Source: Pseudisothecium myosuroides
Lineage: Eukaryota > Streptophyta > Bryopsida > Hypnales > Lembophyllaceae
Assembly: GCA_951799445.1 (NCBI GenBank)
Contig: OX637288.1
Coordinates: forward strand, 5,954,501 to 6,018,500
DNA length: 64,000 nt
Direction: 5' to 3'
Below are positions 12,051 through 23,224 of this stretch, piece by piece. Both the position numbers and the translations under genes were made by a program. The notes beneath the pieces were generated by a model that made no database searches, had not been told where the DNA came from, and saw nothing but the letters and a program-made list of their open reading frames with translations. Each line of letters opens with the position of its first letter. The first letter of the stretch is position 1.

Positions 12051-13430
12051 TAGATTTAGCAAGCTTTATGAAGAAATAACCCCTATGCTCCAAATTATAA
12101 AAATATAATGTTTGAAGGGTCTCATGATTAGTCCCTCTTGTCTCATTCTAACAATTAAAATTTCAAAGCCGTGCAAGGAGATAACCCTTTGCTCCAAATA
12201 AAATATTAACAATATTTGAAAGGTCTTCCCTTGCATCAATTCCTTTTCTCTTATCCTAAAAATTAAAATTCCAAAGCCGAGGGTGGAGATACCCCTATGC
12301 TCCAAATTAAAAATATGTAATGTTTGAAGGGTCTCATGATTAGTCCCTCTTGTCTCATTCTAACAATTAAACTTTTAGTTCAACTTTGGGGAGAGAATCC
12401 TTTGCTCCAAATTTTAAAAATTTATTAGTTGAAAGGTCTATTCATGCATCAATTCCTTTTTTCAATTCTAACAATTAAAATTTCAAAGCCGTGCAAGGAG
12501 ATAACCCTTTGCTCCAAATAAAATAATAATAATGTTTGAAGGGTCTCCCCATGCATCAATCCCTTTTTTCTTGTTCCAACAATTAAAATTCCAAAGCCTT
12601 GTGAGGAAGAAACCCTTTGCTATTAAATTGAGACCTTTCAGCTATTTAATTGATGCATTGATGCATGGCGAGACCTTTTAAATGTTATTTTTTAATTTGG
12701 AATAAAGTATTATGTCCTCAAACAACTTTGAAATTTTAAGTTTTAGAATAAGATAAAAGGAAGACCTTTCAACTATTAAATTGATGCATTGATGCATGGG
12801 GAGACCGCGTCAACTAATAAATTTTTTGGAGCAAAGGATTATCTCCTCACAAGGCTTTAGAATTTTAATTGTTAGAATAAGACAAAAGAGACTAATTAAG
12901 AGACCCTTCAAACATTACATATTTTTAATTTGGAGCATAGGGGATATTTCCTTGCACGGCTTTCTAAATTTAATTGTTGAAATGAGAAAAAAAAAGAATG
13001 GTGGAGAGCCCCTTCAAGTGCTATATAATGATTACAGGGTCTCCTTATCAGTCCCTTTTGTCTTCTTCTAATAATTAAAATTCTAAAGCCTTGCGAGGAG
13101 ATAATCCTTTGCTCCAAATTTAAAAAAATTAATAGTTGAAAGGTCTCCCCATGCATCAATCCTTTTTCTTTAATTCTAACAATTAAAATTTCAAAGCCTT
13201 GTGAGGAAATAATTCTTTGCTCCAAATGAAAAAAATAAAATGTTTGAATGGGCTCTCCTCCAAACCCTTATTTCTTATTTCACCAATTAAATTTTGAAAG
13301 TCTTGTTAGGAAATAACCTTTGGCTCCAAATAAAAATAAATAAAAGTTTGGCCTATTTTCTTATTCCAACACTTCAATTTCAAAATCCTTATGAAGAAAT
13401 AACCTTTGGCTCCAAAGAAAAAATAACAAT
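12051..13430. repeat. Inner 100-bp repeat family, mirrored copy
   Basis: Reverse complement of 10400-11778 with the same unit order and the same locally inverted units. Confidence 0.75.
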
Positions 13431-13834
13431 ATTTGAAATGCTTATGTCCCCTCTAACCTAATTCATTAATTAAATGAATAAATTCTTGTGAAGAAATAAC
13501 CTTGTGTTCCAAAAAAAGGCCAAAAAATAAATTGATGAAGTATCTCCCTCCCAAAATTGCCATGTCCGATTCAACAATTACATTAGTAAGTACTTGTGAA
13601 GAAATAACACATTGTATTGTAGGCCACGAAAATAAAAAATTGAATTGAATTCATTTAGAAATTGGGAATAGGTGGACTTTTTAATTTGGATATTTAGTGA
13701 TTTGAACATCGATACAAGAATGATTGAATGAGCTGCCAAGAATAAAATACACCCTACTTTGAATGGAGAGGGAGCATCCTATGCCAAACTCAAGGTGAAT
13801 GGCCAAGCAATTTGTTGTTCCCTTAAGTCCGCGC

Positions 13835-14335
13835 CCTGTCCCTAAAGTCCGCACCCTATCCTTAAGTCCGCGCCCAGTCGCTTAAGTCCGCGCCCGGACA
13901 CTCCCGAAATGAGCAGATTTTGGAAGTGAAGCAAGAATTCCTTAAGTCCGCGCCCAGTCGCTTAAGTCTGCGCCCGGACACTCCCGAAATGAGCAAATTT
14001 TGGAAGTGAAGCAAGAATTCCTTAAGTCCGCGCCCAGTCGCTTAAGTCCGCGCCCGGACACTCCCGAAATGAGCAGATTTTGGAGGTGAAGTAGGAATTC
14101 CTTAAGTCCGCGCCCAGTCGCTTAAGTCCGCGCCCGGACACTCCCGAAATGAGCAGATTTTGGAAGTGAAGCAGGAATTCCTTAAGTCCGCGCCCAGTCG
14201 CTTAAGTCCGCGCCCGGACACTCCCGAAATGAGCAGATTTTGGAAGTGAAGCAGGAATTCCTTAAGTCCGCGCCCGGACACTCCCGAAATGAGCAGGTTT
14301 TTGGGAGTGAATTAAAAGTTCCTTAAGTCCACGCC
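13835..14335. repeat. 80-bp satellite array in the right arm
   Basis: Mirror of 9495-9990: CACTCCCGAAATGAGCA recurs at 80-bp spacing with CTTAAGTCCGCGCCC words between. Copy number matches the left arm. Confidence 0.85.
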
Positions 14336-14900
14336 TTATTTTTAAAATGTTGGATGTAGAAACCTTAATATATTGCATTCAATCATAAATATGGCAAATC
14401 CTTCTATATACAAATAAGAAGAATCCCGAGGAATTATATTAAAATAAACAGAATGTGGTTGTACCAATTTACAAAAATGATTCAATGAAAATTTAAAAAA
14501 AAATAAAAATTAATGTCATTAGAGTAATTGTATGCACCAAAATGTTCCGTTCAATCATATAAAAGTCAAACTCTTTAATGTACCTACAAAAGTAACTTAA
14601 AAGAATTTAAATGAAAATAAACAAAATGTGGTTCATGTGAATTTGCACAACTCCAATGTTTAATTCAACAATAAAACTCTTTTACATAGCCACTAAAGTA
14701 ATCCAAATTAATTTCAAAAACTAAAAGAAAAATATTAAAATAAAATTGAATTTTTTTAAATTTATTGAAGATTTGTGATTTCATCTCTAAAAAAATAAAA
14801 AATAATTGCAGAACTACAAATAGATAATCTAAAGCAAATAAAAACAAAATATAAAGAATGTAATTGATATAAATATCTGCAAACCCAATTGTTCATGTAA

Positions 14901-15831
14901 CCCCTAAAGGCCCATTGTCCCTTTGGGAGACAAATGAAATTTCGGGCAGGTACCTATAGGCTGAATTTTTGTTGTGATTTTTTGAAACTTTTTTTGGAGG
15001 TAGAAAAAACTGATTAGCTTTGTGGGAATATAATGTTTTTTACAATTGGTGCCCAGGAACAACAATTATGACCAAATAAGCTCAAAACAGGGGACGGCGG
15101 GTAGCCCGGGCAGCAAAAATAAATTGGTAAAACTTTGATTTTTTTCTTTTAAATTTTTTTTTTCATAGATTATATTTTGTCTATTTAGAAAGCTTTGATT
15201 CATTTCATTTGGATTTGTTTTGAGAAAGTTATGGACATTCTTGTTTTTTGGGTAGTTAGAGCATCTTCTTGAAAAAAATAACTTGTAGGATTCATTTCTG
15301 AATGCAAATTTTCAAATTTTTCAAAAAAAATAAATTTTCATGGTTTAGTTTACTTGCTAGAACAATCTCACCGTTGAGATTAGTGTATTTTAATTCCATC
15401 TAAAATATATTGATATTTTAGATTTTCCTTCTATCTGGTACCTACTTCTACTTAACAATTTTTGTAGGAATGAAAATTAAGTTTTTTTTAATATTCTTTT
15501 TTTCCTAGACTCTTTAATCAATTTTATACTATAAAAATTTAAAGCTCAAAACTCTGTAGTGCAAAAACTTTAAGTTAAAAATGTTCAGTCAAAAAATCTA
15601 GTCCTGCAATGTGCTGAAAAACTTATTTTTCCACTTCAAACGCAAATATCTTGCAATCTGTTCGGTCAAAAATTCTGAAATTTTTTCCATACGTTCTCAT
15701 ACTAGTTAGGTGTAAGATCCTATGGTTACATGTGCAAAAAAATATTAAATTTCAATGTTTCTTACTATTTGTTATAGAAATGCCAATTTTCAGTGTTTTT
15801 TGGCAAAAAAAAGGCCTTGGGCGTTTAGGGG
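14901..15831 (-). mobile_element. TTAA-flanked MITE, copy A mirrored (931 bp)
   Basis: Reverse-complement twin of 7998-8928, produced when the arm was duplicated rather than by a separate insertion: length and both flanks (GTAA on the left, TTAA on the right) match the left-arm copy. Confidence 0.75.
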
Positions 15832-16262
15832 TTAACCAATAAAGATTTCAAATCCTTTTACATACTCGGTAAAGCAATTTAATTTTTTTAAACTAAACTA
15901 AGCAAGGCTAATGTAAATTCCAATAAATCCAATGTTCAATTCACTAGTTTAAATGCAAATTGTTTTATATACCCACTACATTAATCCAAGAGAATTTTAA
16001 GAAAATCAAATAATGTGGTTGATGTAAATCTTGATGCAATTCTAATATTGAATTCAACAATTGAAATGGCAAGTCCTTGTACCTATCTTCTAAAATGACC
16101 TAAAGTTAACTTTTTAATCAATGTTAAACTCACAACATTCAAACCTAAAATACAAAGTCATTTTCTAACAAAGACTCTTATCATGTTGTATTATACATTA
16201 TGACAATGAAAAATTCTTACCAAACTCTTCTAAAATCCGTACTACATCAAATTTTAGATATA

Positions 16263-16616
16263 AGGTAGCAACACCCATAACCGTTAGTGTGCCCATAATT
16301 GATAGTAGAGTTCCCTTAAAGTGTCTTCAAATGTACTTTGAAACCTTGCCCAATGCTTAATTGTGGTTGGTGGGCTCTGATTTTTTAAGATTTTGGTGCT
16401 AGAATCAAGGCAGATTTACTAGACTGTGGTTTAGAGTGCCCTAGAGAGTTGTACTTTGAAAATTCATAAAAAATAGATGCCTTATCCAAAAATTCTATTT
16501 TTTTTTTGAAAATTCATGATTTTCAGTTGCTAATACTAAAAAAATATCATTTCTACAAAAAGGTGTCTCCAATTATGCTGAATTGCTTATTTTGACGGTT
16601 ATGGGTGTTGCTACCT
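16263..16616. mobile_element. TA-flanked MITE (354 bp), right arm only
   Basis: Perfect terminal inverted repeats of 22 bp begin AGGTAGCAACACCCATAACC at both ends, flanked by TA at 16261-16262 and 16617-16618. The left arm shows the uninterrupted site (GATATAGGTATTG on the matching strand), so the insertion and its TA duplication are directly visible. TA duplication fits Tc1/mariner-type MITEs. It postdates the inverted duplication. Confidence 0.85.
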
Positions 16617-16993
16617 TAGGTGTTGTTCTAAATGAATATCTAACAAAATGTGCTAATTTCAGTTGTCAGCAATACAATTTGTCATTCTTTAACTTTAAGA
16701 GAAGAATCCTATGACGCATTGAATGAGTGGGCCCGAAAAATAATTAACCAAGTGCTCCCATGGTATAGATTGGTCCTGTAACGTCCCCGCCTGTCTCTAT
16801 GTGTTCCATCTTGACAGCAGATTTGTTTTTTGATTTGTGACTACAATTTTGAGAAAAATAAGGCCGTGTAATGTACCATTAGAAAAGTCTTTTGAATACC
16901 TTTCCAATGATATATTACACGCTCCATAATTTTCAAAATTGCAATCACAAATTGAAAAAAAAAATTACGTCCACACCCATTTTAAAGTCCTAG

Positions 16994-17095
16994 TTAAGTC
17001 TCGGCCCAAACATGCTTAAGTCCCCGCCCAGACATCCTTAAGTCCCCGCCCAGACATCCTTAAGTCCCCGCCCAGACATGCTTAAGTCCCCGCCT
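16994..17095. repeat. Outer tandem array, right arm
   Basis: About five units of CTTAAGTCCCCGCCCAGACATC, the mirror of 7023-7200 with fewer copies. Confidence 0.75.
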
Positions 17096-17267
17096 AACAA
17101 GGCCGCCACATGTCAAACACCATGGACAAGGTAAATCCACATCTACATGTTTTTACCTTGTTGAAAAGTCAATCGGGCGTTGACTACATCGGACGGCCGG
17201 CACCTCTATCGGACGGGCAAATCGGATGGATGGACGGGCGGGCGGTCTGGGCGGTATGACAACCCTG

Positions 17268-17275
17268 CCTAAAAC
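17268..17275. repeat. 8-bp target-site duplication, right copy (CCTAAAAC)
   Basis: Exact repeat of 6765-6772, directly after the right end of the giant element. Confidence 0.9.
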
Positions 17276-18225
17276 AAGGTCAAAATTGTCATCATTCAAT
17301 CATTTAAAAAAATAATCCAACCATAGGATGCGTTGGTTAGCTTCTTCAAGTAATTTGTCCCAAAAATTTTACGTGAATATTCCACCAATTGCAAGTTCAA
17401 TATGCCTAAACCTCAAAGTATAGGCTTATTTAGCTCTTCCAAAAGGTGACGTTTTGACTTTCAACATTTTTAGAAAAAAATACATATGTCCTATAACAAA
17501 TGTGCATTTTATTCAAAAAGTTGTAAAAGTGGTTAAATATATATATATATATATAAACCAAAAAAACTTTCATATTCATTTTAAAAAAAATTACAAAGTA
17601 AAATGTGTTATTGAATGAAAGATAAAATTAATATGCTAATAACTTTTGCAAAAATTTGAGAATTGATAATCCAAAAGGTGACTATGTACTAGTACACAAT
17701 TCATATCTTTTTGAAAAATTTTATTTTCAAATTTTCAAATTTGAAAGCAAAAGATGACTTCATACGTTTTTTATACCTTCATTGCCAATAAAATAAAACT
17801 CTTCATAACTTTCAACTCAATATTTGGAATTCAATGGTTCAATTTTTTTTGAATAAGTTTCAATCTATACAATCCTAAAAAATTAATTAATTAATATATT
17901 TTTTTAAATATAATTTTTTTGCTTGATCGATTTGACATTGAAATAAAAAAAACTTCTTACTTTTGCAATATATATTGGAAAGACATGAAACAAAGCTTCA
18001 CATGTAGATTATGATGAGTAGCATCCATTTCAAAAAATCAATGCAAAAATTTCAAACTATAAAGTCAATAGAGCGTAACAAAGTTCTCCTAAAGCAAAAA
18101 GTGGGATCCTTAATCCTTTAGGAAATAAGGTGGCCGCATTTAACTAAACTCTTGTTTTGACCGCTTAACCTTAAACTCTCTACCTTGCGTGTCACGATTT
18201 TGTTTAGTATCAGGGTTTGTTTCTC
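17276..18225. other. AT-rich DNA with (AT) microsatellite
   Basis: No gene seen. A short (AT)n run lies near 17537-17555. The part at about 17690-18090 shares words such as CTTCATAACTTTCAACTCAAT and AAACAAAGCTTCACATGTAGA with the TTAA MITE interiors and may be another eroded relative. Confidence 0.4.
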
Positions 18226-18229
18226 TTAA

Positions 18230-19153
18230 CCCCTAAAGTTCCTTGACTATGCTCTCATCAAAAATGCTTTGAAACTGCCATGTCTAGTACAAGTATCAAA
18301 TTTTTGAAAAATATCATTTTTGGACACGTGTAACCGTAGGATCTTGTAGTAATTTGGTTTGAAAATATGTGGAAAAAAATTCAGAAATTTTTGTCTTGTA
18401 GATTGGAAGATATTAGCATTTGAAGTGGCAAAAGTCCTTTCTTTGGCCTTGCAGAAAAACGGGCAGCTGCACTTCACAAGGTCAAATTATTATGAAAAAA
18501 TTTCCAAAATGGTTGTGCTTCTTTGGATTCATTCTTCAAGGCAAGTTGGCTACATGCTTGAAAATTTTCAGATTATTTGGAATTGTACAACATATAGGAA
18601 GAAAATAGTAAGTAGAAAGAAGTTGAGAATGGTTCAAAACACTAAATTGTTAAGAAGTTAATTATGGAATTGAAAAATGCCAATCCCAATGGTTGCAATG
18701 TTGTAATAAACAATCTACATCCTAAAATTTTATTTTTTTGCAAAATACTGAAAATTGAGTGAAATAAACGACTTCAAAGTTTATTTTAGAATAGACAATC
18801 CATAACTGCCCGCTAACTAAAAATCTTCATAACGTTTGACTCATTGATCAAAATTGAATGATTCAAAGCTTTCCACATGTATATAAACCTAATAAACCAA
18901 TTTCAAATTTTTATTTTTGAAAAAAATGATTTTTTCTGATCTGCCCGGACTGCCCGAGTTGAGAAACAAACAACATATTAGGCCATAACTTTTGACTCGT
19001 ATTTCCAAATGTCATGAAATTTGGTGCATATGAAAGATATTCCTCCTCCCCACCTTTTGTAAAAATTTCAGCCCAAAATAAGCAAATCTCCAATCACACG
19101 TACCTGCCCAAAATTTCTATGTTGCCAAAAAAGGCATGTTGGTCCTTTAGGGG
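18230..19153 (+). mobile_element. TTAA-flanked MITE, copy B (924 bp)
   Basis: CCCCTAAAG at the left and CTTTAGGGG at the right, each flanked directly by TTAA (18226-18229 and 19154-19157). Interior is diverged from copy A but keeps block order (GGACACGTGTAACCGTAGGATCTT at the same place as in A and C). The open frames inside are by-products of the repeat. Confidence 0.75.
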
Positions 19154-19157
19154 TTAA

Positions 19158-20589
19158 GAGATATATTTTGTTTGTAAGACATTGCACCCTTTTGAATATT
19201 TATTTTTTGACCAAGTTGCTAGGAAGCTACAATAGCCTAGTATTCCAAAATTAATTGGAAGTGAATCTAGTCCTTCATAGCTTACATAAATCTATATTAT
19301 TAATTCTATTCAAATACATGTGGTGATATTTTTTGGTGTTTGAATACTTGGTTTGCTTGTTTGTGATGGCAATTAGATTCTTTGCGACCATCAGACCTCT
19401 AAAGGGGGCAATGAAAAATAAAATAAAATAATGTATACATTTATATAATCCACAAGAAATTATTAATATATGCAATTGTGAGTAGAAAATAGCAACCCTT
19501 TAGCATTCCATACGCCACTTTGGGATCTACACTACACCAACTTTTTGTATAATTTTTAGACCCTATAGCAAGACAAATGGTTTCTCTGAAAAGGAACGGG
19601 TGATCAATTTCAAAATTTGATGCACAAATGTAGCCATTGTGATGCATCCATTAGCATGGTTGACATTTCTTTTTAAATTCTAGAATTATCAAAAGAGTGA
19701 CTTGAAGTTATCCACACAACACAAATCAAGAATGGAAGTAAAGGTACATTCTAAATGTTAATTAAAAAGTTAAACTTAAAACAAGATTTAGAAAATTTAT
19801 TAAAGTTTTCAATCATTCCTTGTTTTCATTTATTCTACGTATTGACATACATATATGTAATTGACTAATGAAACTTACTTTGACAAATGGCATTATAAGT
19901 CAAAAAGAATTTGCTATGAACTATAAACAACAACATAGGAATTTTGCATTGACAAGTGCTAAAAAAATTGCACATGTATGATACTTTCAATGAATTTTAA
20001 TTAAATCAAGCTACATAGCAAGATTTGTGGCAACATTAGAGGGTGTAATCAAAATGATTAAAAGTGAAATAATTGCAATGTTATGCTTTAAAGTCAAATA
20101 AAATGAAACTTGTGGTCTTCATGTTTACATAACAACAAAAACTAAAAGCTATGGAAATTTAATAATTCAATGAGGACTAACCTTTGACATTACAAAAAAA
20201 TGAATGAATAACAAAATAGTCAAAACAATGCACTAGCAAACATTAAAAAATCTACACTTGGAGTAATTTAGAGTAGCCTAAATTAGCTTTGATTTTAAAA
20301 CTTGGATGATATTAATAAAAATGGAACTCAAGATATTTATTACTTCTAAATCAAAAATATAAAAAGTAAAACAAAGTAAAATTTTTATCATATTTATATA
20401 AATAAGATGCAATATAAATACGCATTTATATTTATATGAATTTTTACTACTATACATATGAATAATTAGTTGAATTATTATATATTTTTATATACTTTAA
20501 ATTTTATTTATTATATGACACTATTTTTTCTCTTATAGTATATGAGATTTCAATTTATATGATTTGGTAGAACCAAAATCATAATAGCA
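19158..20589. other. AT-rich region upstream of the aspartic protease
   Basis: No credible gene; very AT-rich with short open frames only. The last 200 bp before 20590 contain TATATTTTTATATAC near 20480 that could serve as a TATA region, but no promoter can be fixed. Confidence 0.4.
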
Positions 20590-21909
20590 ATGAATAAATC
20601 TTTATTCATCATCTTTGTCCTAAATTATTTGGCATTAACAGGATGCCTGTCTTTTTTAGGAGTATCTGGAACTCAACTTTATATGAAGAACTTAACAACA
20701 ACTATTAATTATACAAACAAAATTGATTTAAATATTAATCCATTGTACCTCAAATTGTGGAATTTTTATGATGTTAATAACTACTTTCTCAAAGTTTCTA
20801 TTGGTACTCCATCACAAGAAGTTATAATGCTATTTGACACTGGAGGTAGAGAGCCTTGGATTCCTTGTTCCAATCGTTTATATCCAAGCCAATCATTTGA
20901 TAGGTTTCATCCTAGAACTTCATCCTCATATCAAACAATTTTATGCAATTCACCAATATGTAAACGATTCCCACTCTCTTGGTCAACATGCAATTTTGAG
21001 CATCCAATTCCATGCAATTTTTCGGAAAAATATGCGTCTGAATTGGAACCAAAAGGAGTCTTATCCCAAGATTCATTTGCCTTAGGCACATATGATGTTC
21101 AATATTCAAACATAACCTTTGGATGTATATATGAAGATGCAAAGAACTTCAAACTACCTAATGGTTGGATTTTGGGGATTATTGGTCTAAATCCACAACT
21201 AGGGTCTTTTTATGATCAAATAGTATCCCAACACAATAATGGCATATACATGATCATTTCATATTGTCTCGCAGCTAAAACTTTTAATACTGATGCTACA
21301 AGTTGGATATCCTTGGGAGGCCAAAGAGCAACAAATCTTAACTACACTCCAATTTCAGCTGGCCGAGGATTATACTTTGTCAATCTAGAAGGCATTACAG
21401 TGGAAAATATTGATGTTGATGTTTCCAACATTACAACACTTTCTTATGATCCCATTTCTCAAGCGGGAGGATATATTCTAGATACAGGGTCTCCAGCCAC
21501 TTGGCTTCAAGAACCATTGCATTCAAGGTTTATAAATAGTTTTGTTATTGCCATGAAGGACAAAACTGGTTTTGAACCCGATTCGAACCAAAGCATTGAA
21601 TTAAACCAAGTGTGTTATGCATTTGACAATTCTCTCAATGTTTTTGATATCAAGGTTCCGAATGTCATTTTTCATCTTGAAAATGATGTGCATTTGCATC
21701 TAGGATTTGACAACCTTTTCACTAGCAATTATTTCATTGATGGTAACCAACAAATTTGGTGTTTGGCCTTTGTAAATATGAGAGAAGAAAATCATAGGCT
21801 TGAGCAAATATTAGGGGCAAACATTCAACAAAATTTTCATATTGAGATAGATTATGCATATAGCAAAATAGGATTTGCTCCTATGCAATGTAATAGTGTT
21901 AAGATTTGA
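20590..21909 (+). CDS. Nepenthesin-like (A1 family) aspartic protease, atypical flap
   Basis: A 439-residue intact, intronless frame. Residues 1-22 form a hydrophobic signal peptide, so the product should enter the secretory pathway. The catalytic Asp motifs of pepsin-type proteases are DTGG at 83-86 (usually DTGS, followed by EPWIPC where plant enzymes have D-x-W-x-x-C) and DTGS at 298-301 (ILDTGSPATW). IGTPSQ at 71-76 matches the conserved I-G-T-P-x-Q entry. Cys-rich spacing at 93-142 fits the nepenthesin-type insert. The flap, normally Y-G-D-G-S-x-x-x-G, reads YASELEPKG at 148-156: Tyr and the last Gly are kept, the GDG is lost. GGRE in place of GSD also changes the first active-site loop. 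Several N-x-S/T sites are present (for example NLT, NYT, NFS, NIT). Family is clear; activity is uncertain. No gene neighbours to suggest a pathway. Confidence 0.9.
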   Translation: MNKSLFIIFVLNYLALTGCLSFLGVSGTQLYMKNLTTTINYTNKIDLNINPLYLKLWNFYDVNNYFLKVSIGTPSQEVIMLFDTGGREPWIPCSNRLYPSQSFDRFHPRTSSSYQTILCNSPICKRFPLSWSTCNFEHPIPCNFSEKYASELEPKGVLSQDSFALGTYDVQYSNITFGCIYEDAKNFKLPNGWILGIIGLNPQLGSFYDQIVSQHNNGIYMIISYCLAAKTFNTDATSWISLGGQRATNLNYTPISAGRGLYFVNLEGITVENIDVDVSNITTLSYDPISQAGGYILDTGSPATWLQEPLHSRFINSFVIAMKDKTGFEPDSNQSIELNQVCYAFDNSLNVFDIKVPNVIFHLENDVHLHLGFDNLFTSNYFIDGNQQIWCLAFVNMREENHRLEQILGANIQQNFHIEIDYAYSKIGFAPMQCNSVKI

Positions 21910-23220
21910 TATGAAATATGTAAAAATAGGAACATCAATTCATTTTGTTAACCAATATTTTATTTGGGATCTTTGATGTGGTACAATATTATATTTTGTA
22001 AAGATTTATAATATGCTTTTGGTAGATTCATTTGTGTAGAAAATATACATAGTGACAAGGCATATATGGATGTTAATTCAGCTGTGTACATAGCTTGACA
22101 TTTATGTTGTTTAAGTTGCTACATCAATAGTCGATTGTAGAAATCTAAGCTGTTATTGTTTTTTTCAACTCTAGATTGATGTCGTGGACACTAAGTATTT
22201 GATGGATTCCCTCTCATAAAATTGTTGGATGGGATTTTTTTTCATGCAATATTTTTTTGGAAGTTGTTTAAATACATTTTTAGTGATTATTATTGTCAAT
22301 TCTCTCATTATGGCATTATTGACTTTTCTAAAGAAGAAGATGCTTAATGTACAGATCACCCTTATAGATTATTTTTTTGCCATTTTTTTGCTATTTACTC
22401 TTCATGTGAATTTTAGCCATAAAAATGATATTATTTGATTGTTTGAGTTCAACTAATGAAATGAAGCTTATCGAGTTTAGTTTCTACTCTAGTTGGAAAT
22501 TTTGAAAATTTAATAAGTTTCAATATTATATAGCAATATAAACTTTGGATCTATAACCATGGTTTGTTGATTTTTTATTTTTTGTTGATCTAGAGTGACA
22601 TGGTAACTTTGGTTTATACCATGATAATAAAAACTATAATATACATCCATGGTGAGAATTTTAGAGTTTTTGTAATTATAATTTGTATTTGATATGAATT
22701 TTTAATTTTTTTCTCTTAAAATATTCACAATAATTTCAAATTTTGCCAAAAATATTTGAATTTATTATATTTCTAGTAGATATATGATTTCATTTTTAAA
22801 AATGAATATAAAAATTTTCATTCATATTTAGTTGAAAAATGGCAGCAAATAGAGTGAAAGAGAGTAGATCTTGACATTAGTAGTCATGGGCTTGTTTTTC
22901 TTGGGCTAATATCAAATCATGATGAATTTGTGACAAAGTTACTTCCTATCAAGCATTGTATGGTCATTCTTGGTGATACAATAAAGTTGAATACTAATTA
23001 AAGGTTCCAAATGCATTTTTCAAGTTCAACATACTATTCAAATGTAAAAAGGTTATTTAAATTTCAATAATTTTAGAGAAAGTGGAATATATATACAATG
23101 TATAAAGACATGTTAAGGTATGTGACTAATTTTGTGATATTGAAAAAAAAATCTAAAATTTGTAGTTTGAGAAAAAAAAGTTCAAAATTGAGTTAGTAGG
23201 GTTGCAAACTGTGAGATTCC
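21910..23220. other. AT-rich intergenic DNA downstream of the protease
   Basis: No gene supported. The first 120 bp are probably 3' UTR. The rest is low-complexity AT-rich DNA with no recognised repeat unit. Confidence 0.4.
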
Positions 23221-23224
23221 TTAA

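Larger units (their letters stand above)
12051..17094 (-). repeat. Right arm of the giant palindrome
   Basis: Reverse-complement copy of 7023-11778. It differs by a few substitutions (for example near 7600 versus 16232), by fewer copies of the outer tandem unit (about five versus seven), and by a 354-bp MITE inserted at 16263-16616 that the left arm lacks. Confidence 0.9.
6773..17267. mobile_element. Giant foldback hAT-like element (10.5 kb)
   Basis: Both ends read CAGGGTTGTCA (left at 6773, right as the reverse complement ending at 17267), and an exact 8-bp duplication CCTAAAAC flanks the whole. This fits hAT transposons, whose ends typically follow a YAGRG-TG-CA pattern. Unlike a normal hAT element it encodes no transposase; nearly all of it is an inverted duplication, with arms about 7023-11778 and 12051-17094 around a spacer of about 272 bp. 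The outer 230-330 bp on the two sides differ and probably represent the true 5' and 3' subterminal regions; both are rich in CGGAC words. Mirrored open frames (10604-10921 with 12908-13225, 8982-9164 with 14665-14847, 7987-8178 with 15651-15842) translate identically, so the arms are almost identical. It is likely non-autonomous and mobilised by a hAT transposase from elsewhere. Confidence 0.85.

Noticed and set aside
10604..13225. Paired open frames of 79-105 codons (starting MEQRIISSQGF, MGRPRQLINF, MEHRGISTLGF) in both palindrome arms
   Set aside because: They are translations of the 100-bp repeat units, reappear in different frames of the same repeats and have no domain. Their identity between arms only reflects the palindrome.
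6773..17267. Assembly artefact producing a false palindrome
   Set aside because: The arms differ by substitutions, tandem copy number and a MITE insertion with its own TA duplication, and the whole is bounded by an exact 8-bp duplication; a read fold-back would not create these. Not fully excluded without reads.
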